Made by a program: the position numbers and the translations under genes. Shown piece after piece: positions 1 to 5,323 of a DNA stretch of 5,323 nt. Positions within the stretch are counted from its first letter, which is position 1, and each line of letters begins with the position of its first letter. The notes beneath the pieces are model-generated. The model worked only from the letters and a program-made list of their open reading frames with translations. It had not been told where the DNA came from and searched no databases. This DNA comes from CAYLZW01 sp964388085 (GTDB lineage Bacteria; Myxococcota; UBA727; CAYLZW01), in contig CAYLZW010000378.1 in assembly GCA_964388085.1 (NCBI GenBank), positions 1-5,323 of the forward strand. The letters are read 5' to 3'.

Positions 1-296
1 GCATCATGGACCGGCAGGCCGGCGAGCGCATCGCGGCCAACACGCCCATCCAGGGCAGCGCCGCCGACATCTGCAAGCTCGTGATGCTGCACATCGCCGA
101 CGCGCTCTACGAAGAGGAGCTCGAGGCCCGTATGGTGCTTCAGGTGCACGATGAGCTGGTCTTCACGGCGCCGGAGGCGGAGGTCGATCGCGTGCAGCGC
201 CTCGTGCGCGAGAAGATGGAGAGCGTCGTGTCGCTGAAGGTGCCGCTCAAGGTGGACGTCGGCGTCGGACGCACCTGGGGCGAGGCCAAGGACTGA
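1..296 (+). CDS. polA: DNA polymerase I, C-terminal end (partial, 5' end outside window)
   Basis: This is the end of the palm/fingers polymerase domain of a family A DNA polymerase, which fills gaps in repair and replaces Okazaki primers. About 97 codons are visible, and the frame is open to the left edge (an Ile codon at 3-5 precedes the Met at 6), so that Met is internal and not a start. The segment ERIAANTPIQGSAADI matches the conserved helix of Pol I that follows the fingers. LQVHDELVF is motif C; its Asp, encoded at 150-152, is the metal-binding catalytic residue equivalent to E. coli Asp882, followed by the conserved Glu. The ending VPLKVDVGVGRTWGEAKD is the usual Pol I C-terminus, so the 3' end is intact. 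The exonuclease domains, motif A and the O helix lie off the window. The next gene starts 41 bp downstream on the same strand. Identification is firm; the full domain make-up cannot be seen. Confidence 0.97.
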   Translation, partial: IMDRQAGERIAANTPIQGSAADICKLVMLHIADALYEEELEARMVLQVHDELVFTAPEAEVDRVQRLVREKMESVVSLKVPLKVDVGVGRTWGEAKD

Positions 297-328
297 GCGC
301 AAAGACCCGCGCGCTGAGACGGCGCGCC

Positions 329-334
329 GGAGGG
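329..334 (+). promoter_or_regulatory. Shine-Dalgarno of the asparaginase gene
   Basis: GGAGGG lies 3 nt before the ATG at 338. The spacing is short, but this is the only purine-rich site upstream, and no other ATG, GTG or TTG lies in frame between polA and this ATG. The protein begins with the family's conserved first strand, which also supports this start. Confidence 0.6.
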
Positions 335-337
335 ACC

Positions 338-1258
338 ATGGCCTGGGCCATCGCGATTCATGGGGGCGCGGGCACGATCAAGCGCGACATGCCCGACGAG
401 GTCGTAAGTGACATCAAGCGTGCGCTGGCGAGCTGCTTGAAGCGCGGCATGGACGTGCTCGCCACCGGCGGCAGCGCGCTCGACGCCGTCGAGACGGCGG
501 TGCGTGCGCTCGAGGACGATGAGCACTTCAACGCGGGCCGCGGCGCGGTGTTCACGCGCGACGGCGCGCACGAGCTCGACGCCGCCATCATGGACGGTGA
601 GTCGCTCGCGTGCGGCGCCATCGGAGGCGCGCGCACGCCGAAGAACCCGGTCAGCCTCGCGCGAGCGGTGATGGAGCAGACCCGGCACGTGCTCCTCGTC
701 GGCGAGGGGGCGGACGCGTTCGCGCGCGAGATCGGCGCGCCCCTGGTGCCGCAGGCCTACTTCAGCACCGAGCGCCGACGAGCGCAGCTCGAGCGGCTGT
801 CCGCCTCTTCCGCGGACGCCCTGTCGCGCTCGGAAGACGACGAGGGGGAAGCGAAGGGCACGGTGGGCGCGGTCGCGCTCGACGGCCGCGGCAACCTGGC
901 GGCGGCGACGTCGACGGGCGGGCTGACGAACAAGCGGGCAGGGCGGGTCGGCGACAGCGGCGTCATCGGCGCGGGCACGTACGCGTGCAACCGCACCTGC
1001 GCGGTGTCGACGACGGGCCTCGGCGAGCAGTTCATGCGGCACGTCTCGGCCTATGCCGTTCACGCGCGCATGGATCTGAAGGGCGAGATCCTGGAGCAGG
1101 CGGCGAACGCGCTCGTCCACGACGTCATGGACGCGGGCGACGGCGGGCTCATCGCCGTGGACGGCGCCGGCCGCGTCGCGATGCCGTACTCCAGCGAGGG
1201 CATGTATCGGGCGGCGGCGGACCACGAGGGTCACTTCGAGGTCCGGATATGGGAGTGA
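338..1258 (+). CDS. Isoaspartyl peptidase / plant-type L-asparaginase (Ntn hydrolase)
   Basis: This 306-residue enzyme belongs to the N-terminal-nucleophile asparaginase family (E. coli IaaA, 321 aa). These hydrolyse isoaspartyl dipeptides and L-asparagine, releasing aspartate (and ammonia from asparagine), usually in the cytoplasm; no signal peptide is seen. The N-terminus AIHGGAGTI is the family's opening strand, and FNAGRGAVFT (64-73) is the conserved stabilising loop. Autocleavage is expected before Thr175 in GTVGAVALD, giving an alpha chain of 174 residues and a beta chain of 132 whose new N-terminal Thr is the nucleophile. The other pocket residues known from IaaA are present: Thr193 in ATSTGG, Arg203 and Asp206 in GRVGDS, and Thr226-Gly227. 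The linker before the cleavage site is acidic (SEDDEGEAK), typical of the flexible alpha-chain tail. Polymerase I lies 41 bp upstream and the next gene overlaps by 10 bp, suggesting one transcript. Substrate preference (isoaspartyl peptide versus asparagine, or a glycosylasparaginase-like role) cannot be set from sequence alone. Confidence 0.93.
   Translation: MAWAIAIHGGAGTIKRDMPDEVVSDIKRALASCLKRGMDVLATGGSALDAVETAVRALEDDEHFNAGRGAVFTRDGAHELDAAIMDGESLACGAIGGARTPKNPVSLARAVMEQTRHVLLVGEGADAFAREIGAPLVPQAYFSTERRRAQLERLSASSADALSRSEDDEGEAKGTVGAVALDGRGNLAAATSTGGLTNKRAGRVGDSGVIGAGTYACNRTCAVSTTGLGEQFMRHVSAYAVHARMDLKGEILEQAANALVHDVMDAGDGGLIAVDGAGRVAMPYSSEGMYRAAADHEGHFEVRIWE
1238..1241 (+). promoter_or_regulatory. 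Shine-Dalgarno that favours the ATG start at 1249
   Basis: GAGG sits inside the end of the asparaginase gene, 7 nt before ATG 1249. The rival start, GTG 1255, would give a 4-nt GTGA overlap but has only GGGA immediately next to it. The spacing therefore favours ATG 1249. The two options differ by only two residues. Confidence 0.5.
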
Positions 1259-3126
1259 CCGACGCCCTGCGCGGGCGCGCGCTCGGCTGGCTGCTCGTCG
1301 TCGTCGTGTTCGCGATCGCGCTGTCGGCCACCGAGCTGGCCGATCCCGACATCTGGTGGGCGACGGCCGCCGGGCGCTACTTCCTCGAGCACGGCGCGGC
1401 GCCGCCCATCGCGTTCTACGGCGAGCACGGCTGCTACGACGCCGAGCCGCTCGATCAGGTGCTCGCGTGGTCGCTGTTCGGCGGCGTCCACGCGCGCTTC
1501 GGCCTCTGGGGCTTGTTCGTCGTGCGCGCGGCCTTCGCCATCGGCGTCGCGCTCCTCCTCGCGCTCGCGCTGCGGCGCCGCTTGCGCTGGCCGGCCGCCG
1601 TGGCGTCGAGCGGGCTCGTGCTGACGGCGCTCTCGTATCGGCTCTCGGTGCGCTCGGAGCTGTGGACCTTCCTGCTGCTGCCCGTCGTGCTCGCGCTCTT
1701 CTTGCGCCTCGTCGAGCGCGCTGGGTCGCGGGCGAGGAACGCGGCGCTGTTGGCCGTCCTCGTCGTCGTGCAACTGGCCTGGACGGTCTTTCATGGCGCT
1801 TTCCCGCTCGGCCCCTTGATCGCGCTCGCGGCGTCGGCGGGGCTGCTGCTCGACCGAGCGCCGCGAGACGCGCTGGTGCGGGCGGCGCTCGGCGTGTGCG
1901 CCCTCGGGCTCGGCGTGCTGCTGTCGCCCGATGGTGTGGCGGCGCTCCTGGTCGCGGGCGTCGAGCGAGAGATCGCGCGCGCGGGCGGCTTCGCGGAGTG
2001 GGCCCCGCTGTGGCCGGCGCTGCTGCGCCCGGGCAGCTACCGAAACCCGTCGTACGTGGCGTTCGTGGTTCTGTTCGGCGCCTGGCTGCTATGCCTCGCC
2101 CGCCGGCGAGAGCACGAGCGCTTCTGGTCCCGCTGGCTCGTCGCCGCGCCGCTGTTCGTGCTCGCCTTCGACGCTACACGCGCGAGCGCCTACGCGTCGC
2201 TGAGCGCCATCGCTTGGTTGCCTCTGCTGGCGCGGCCGTCTCCGGCCGGCGAGGGTGGCCAGCGCTCCCGTCGCGCGCTGCTGCTGGTCGGGCTCGTCGC
2301 CGCCCTCGTGTTGGCGCGGCTGTCGTCGAGCCCCCTCGTGCGGCAGGGGGCCGACCTCGAGGCGCTGGTGCCTGCCCGGCTGACGCCGCGTGACGCCTCC
2401 TTGGCGCTGAAGCGCCTCGGGCTCGAGGGGCTGCTGTTCGCGCGGCTGCACCTCGGCAACTGGATCCTCCTCGAGAACCACCCGCGCGTGCGCGTGCTCT
2501 GGACCGGCCGGCGCACGTACACCCTCGCGTGCATGAACGAGCTGCTCGCGGCGCGCAACGATCCAGCCGCCTCCTTCGAGCGCGCGCGCGAGCGCTTCGG
2601 CTTCAACCTCGTGCTCGTCGACAACGCGGAGGAGGACGCGCTGTTCCGCTTCCTCGTCGACGCCGGCTGGCCGCTGCTGCACTTCGACCTGCGCTTCAGC
2701 CTGTTCATGCTGCCGCCGGCGGCAGGCGAGGCAGCGCCGCCGCTGACGCTCGCGCCCTACGAGGAGCTGGCCGGCGCCATCGACAAGGAGCCGCTCTCCG
2801 ACGCCGGTCGCGCGACGGTGCTCGTGAGGGCGGCGCAGAAGCTCGCTTACGTCGGTCACTACGACGCTGCGCTCGCGTTGTTCGCCGCGGCCAAGGTGCG
2901 GGCGCCGGCGTCGTCGTGGGTGCGCTTCGAGCTCGCCAAGCTGCTCGCGCACCTCGGGCGCAGCGCAGAGGCGCGGGCCGCCGTCAGCGGGTTCGCCGAA
3001 GAGCCGGCGATCAAGGCCTTCTTGGCGGCGCTTGCCGCCGACGAGCCGCCGCGGGCGCCGGATGCACCCGCGGGCGGCGTCAGTGGCGCTTCAGGTGGTC
3101 GAGCCGGCGCAGATCGTCGTCGCTGA
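1249..3126 (+). CDS. Polytopic membrane protein, DPDxWW type, with C-terminal TPR-like repeats; function unknown
   Basis: This 625-residue protein has about ten hydrophobic segments, roughly at 12-29, 88-109, 115-129, 138-154, 164-182, 186-201, 208-236, 268-284, 296-328 (perhaps two) and 342-358, followed by a soluble part from about 370. After the first helix comes ADPDIWWATAAGRYFLEHG (31-49), resembling the DPDLWWH...G...EHG signature of a large group of uncharacterised bacterial membrane proteins with a GT-C glycosyltransferase-like layout. Other marks I associate with that group are WTVFHGAFPLG (178-188), EWAPLW (250-255), GNWILLENHPRVRVLWTGRRTY (403-424, usually GGYLIW...P...VFIDGR) and WPLLHFDLRFSLFML (474-488). 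Two TPR-like helix pairs follow at about 524-555 and 556-589, with GHYDAALALF as the clearest unit. The last ~28 residues are Ala/Gly/Arg-rich. Several usual residues differ: WWA for WWH, and WTGRR for IDGR. The N-terminus is set at ATG 1249; the frame stays open back to 610, but that part reads Arg-rich and lies over the asparaginase gene. No catalytic activity can be assigned; sugar transfer from a lipid-linked donor is only a structural guess. Confidence 0.85.
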   Translation: MGVTDALRGRALGWLLVVVVFAIALSATELADPDIWWATAAGRYFLEHGAAPPIAFYGEHGCYDAEPLDQVLAWSLFGGVHARFGLWGLFVVRAAFAIGVALLLALALRRRLRWPAAVASSGLVLTALSYRLSVRSELWTFLLLPVVLALFLRLVERAGSRARNAALLAVLVVVQLAWTVFHGAFPLGPLIALAASAGLLLDRAPRDALVRAALGVCALGLGVLLSPDGVAALLVAGVEREIARAGGFAEWAPLWPALLRPGSYRNPSYVAFVVLFGAWLLCLARRREHERFWSRWLVAAPLFVLAFDATRASAYASLSAIAWLPLLARPSPAGEGGQRSRRALLLVGLVAALVLARLSSSPLVRQGADLEALVPARLTPRDASLALKRLGLEGLLFARLHLGNWILLENHPRVRVLWTGRRTYTLACMNELLAARNDPAASFERARERFGFNLVLVDNAEEDALFRFLVDAGWPLLHFDLRFSLFMLPPAAGEAAPPLTLAPYEELAGAIDKEPLSDAGRATVLVRAAQKLAYVGHYDAALALFAAAKVRAPASSWVRFELAKLLAHLGRSAEARAAVSGFAEEPAIKAFLAALAADEPPRAPDAPAGGVSGASGGRAGADRRR

Positions 3127-3949
3127 GCTCCAGGGACTCGGCGCGCACGCTGCTCTGAATGCTCTCGACCTTGGAGGCGCCCGGGATCGGGATCATCACG
3201 GGAGACTTCGCGAGCAGCCACGCGAGCGCGACCTCGTAGGGCGTGGCGTCGTGCGCACCGGCGATCTCGTTCACGAGCGCGCTGTCTCTCGTGCGCACGC
3301 GGCCGTTGCCGCCACCGACGGGAGAGAAGGGCAAGAAGGCGAGGCCGTGCTGCTCGCAGTAGCTGACGACGCCGCTGTCGAGCGATTGGCGATCGAAGAG
3401 GTTCAGGCGGTTCTGCACGCTGACGACGCTGGTGATGGCGCGGGCGACCTCGATCTGGGCGACGCTGACGTTCGAGAGGCCGATGTGCTCGATCTTGCCC
3501 TCTCGCTGCAGGTCGGCGAGCGCGCCGACGCTGTCCTCGAACGGCACGCTCGGATCGGGCGCGTGATGTTGGTAGAGCTGGATGCGCTCGACGCCGAGCG
3601 CTCGCAAGCTGCGCTCACAAGCGGCCTTCAGGTGCTCCGGTCGGCCGTCGCGCTCCCAGCGACCCTGCGGCCGCGTGCTGCCACCCTTGGTCGCCACCAC
3701 GATGGGATGACCGCGCCACTCTCGCAGCGCCTTCGCGATCAGCCGCTCGTTGTGTCCGATGTCGTCGTCGTCCGTGCAGTAGGCGTCGGCCGTGTCGATG
3801 AGCTCGACGCCGGCCTCGAGCGCCGCGAGGATCACGCGGACGCCGTTCGCTTCGTCGCGCTCGGGCCGAATGGACAGCGGCATGGCGCCGAGGCCGATGG
3901 GGAACACCCGCAGCCCCGAGGGGCCGAGAGAGCGTTTTGTCGTCGTCAT
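3080..3949 (-). CDS. Aldo/keto reductase
   Basis: A complete 289-residue NAD(P)H-dependent aldo/keto reductase, a cytoplasmic TIM-barrel enzyme that reduces aldehydes or ketones to alcohols. The four catalytic residues are all present: Asp52 and Tyr57 in IDTADAY, Lys88 in VVATKGG, and His129 in LYQHHAPDP. Cofactor and barrel motifs follow in the usual order: GLSN (157-160), Gln179 in SVQNRLNLFDR, FLPFSPVGGG (205-214), and IPIPGASKVESI (253-264), where the Ser-Lys pair grips the phosphate of the nucleotide. An acidic CTDDDDIGHNERLI loop follows the Tyr; to my recollection this marks a subgroup of short bacterial AKRs. The start is well set by a Shine-Dalgarno six bases upstream and by the typical N-terminus RSLGPSGLRVFPIGLGAM. 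The gene lies 23 bp after the metH stop and is probably co-transcribed with it. Its 3' end overlaps the converging membrane-protein gene by 47 bp. The physiological substrate is unknown, and the metH link may be only positional. Confidence 0.95.
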   Translation of the reverse strand: MTTTKRSLGPSGLRVFPIGLGAMPLSIRPERDEANGVRVILAALEAGVELIDTADAYCTDDDDIGHNERLIAKALREWRGHPIVVATKGGSTRPQGRWERDGRPEHLKAACERSLRALGVERIQLYQHHAPDPSVPFEDSVGALADLQREGKIEHIGLSNVSVAQIEVARAITSVVSVQNRLNLFDRQSLDSGVVSYCEQHGLAFLPFSPVGGGNGRVRTRDSALVNEIAGAHDATPYEVALAWLLAKSPVMIPIPGASKVESIQSSVRAESLELSDDDLRRLDHLKRH

Positions 3950-3955
3950 CGTCTA

Positions 3956-3962
3956 CCTCTCC
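3956..3962 (-). promoter_or_regulatory. Shine-Dalgarno of the aldo/keto reductase gene
   Basis: Read on the - strand, GGAGAGG lies 6 nt before the ATG at 3949, in the 23-bp gap after metH. It is the strongest ribosome-binding site in the window and shows that the reductase can be initiated independently even if it shares a transcript with metH. Confidence 0.75.
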
Positions 3963-3972
3963 AAAGAGGAGA

Positions 3973-5323
<1,351 letters not shown>

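Noticed and set aside
309..327. Possible hairpin in the polA-asparaginase gap: GCGCGC, 7-nt loop, GCGCGC.
   Set aside because: The stem is only 6 bp, has no following T-run, and such alternating GC runs are common by chance in this base composition. It is not supportable as a terminator or attenuator.
140..1234. A 364-codon open frame on the - strand across polA and the asparaginase gene.
   Set aside because: It is antisense to two securely identified genes, its translation is Arg/Ala/Val-rich without any recognisable motif, and such open frames are expected in very GC-rich coding DNA.
610..1248. Upstream extension of the membrane-protein frame by 213 codons.
   Set aside because: It lies in another frame over the asparaginase gene and reads as Arg/Gly/Ala-rich sequence. 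The hydrophobic protein begins right after ATG 1249, which has its own Shine-Dalgarno.
1356..2393. A 345-codon + strand frame inside the membrane-protein gene.
   Set aside because: Arg/Ala-rich out-of-frame translation without helices or motifs; a shadow of the real gene.
2089..2952. A 287-codon - strand frame opposite the membrane-protein gene.
   Set aside because: Gln/Arg/Glu-rich antisense shadow with no family resemblance.
3757..3770. Short GTC/CGT trinucleotide runs (also near 1298-1308).
   Set aside because: They encode Asp-Asp-Asp-Asp in the reductase and Val-Val-Val-Val in the first membrane helix. They are codon bias within genes, not a repeat element.

Overview
The window is GC-rich (roughly 70 % by eye, not computed) and tightly packed. 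Codons end almost always in G or C, which is why several long open frames on the wrong strand or frame are only shadows. The gene set is bacterial. High GC, dense packing and a 'DPDxWW' polytopic membrane protein with TPR-like repeats would suit a myxobacterium-like (Myxococcota / former Deltaproteobacteria) chromosome. That placement is an inference and is weakly held.

Left half, + strand, one apparent transcription unit: (1) the last ~97 codons of DNA polymerase I (polA), cut by the left edge; (2) after 41 bp, a complete plant-type L-asparaginase / isoaspartyl peptidase of the N-terminal-nucleophile family; (3) overlapping its end by 10 bp, a 625-residue polytopic membrane protein with about ten hydrophobic segments and a soluble C-terminal part ending in two TPR-like repeats.

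Right half, - strand, a second unit read right to left: (4) the C-terminal part of cobalamin-dependent methionine synthase (metH), cut by the right edge and covering most of the B12-binding domain and all of the AdoMet reactivation domain; (5) 23 bp after its stop, a complete aldo/keto reductase with its own good Shine-Dalgarno. The two units converge, and the last 47 bp of the membrane-protein gene and the reductase gene overlap antisense, so there is no intergenic room for an ordinary terminator.

The longest stretch without a gene is 41 bp. I see no RNA gene, CRISPR array, insertion sequence, attachment site, origin or riboswitch. The genes share no obvious pathway: DNA repair/replication, isoaspartyl dipeptide or asparagine turnover, a membrane protein of unknown role, methionine synthesis and a carbonyl reductase. 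This looks like ordinary core chromosome. The least understood element is the membrane protein; nothing here clearly amounts to a new system.
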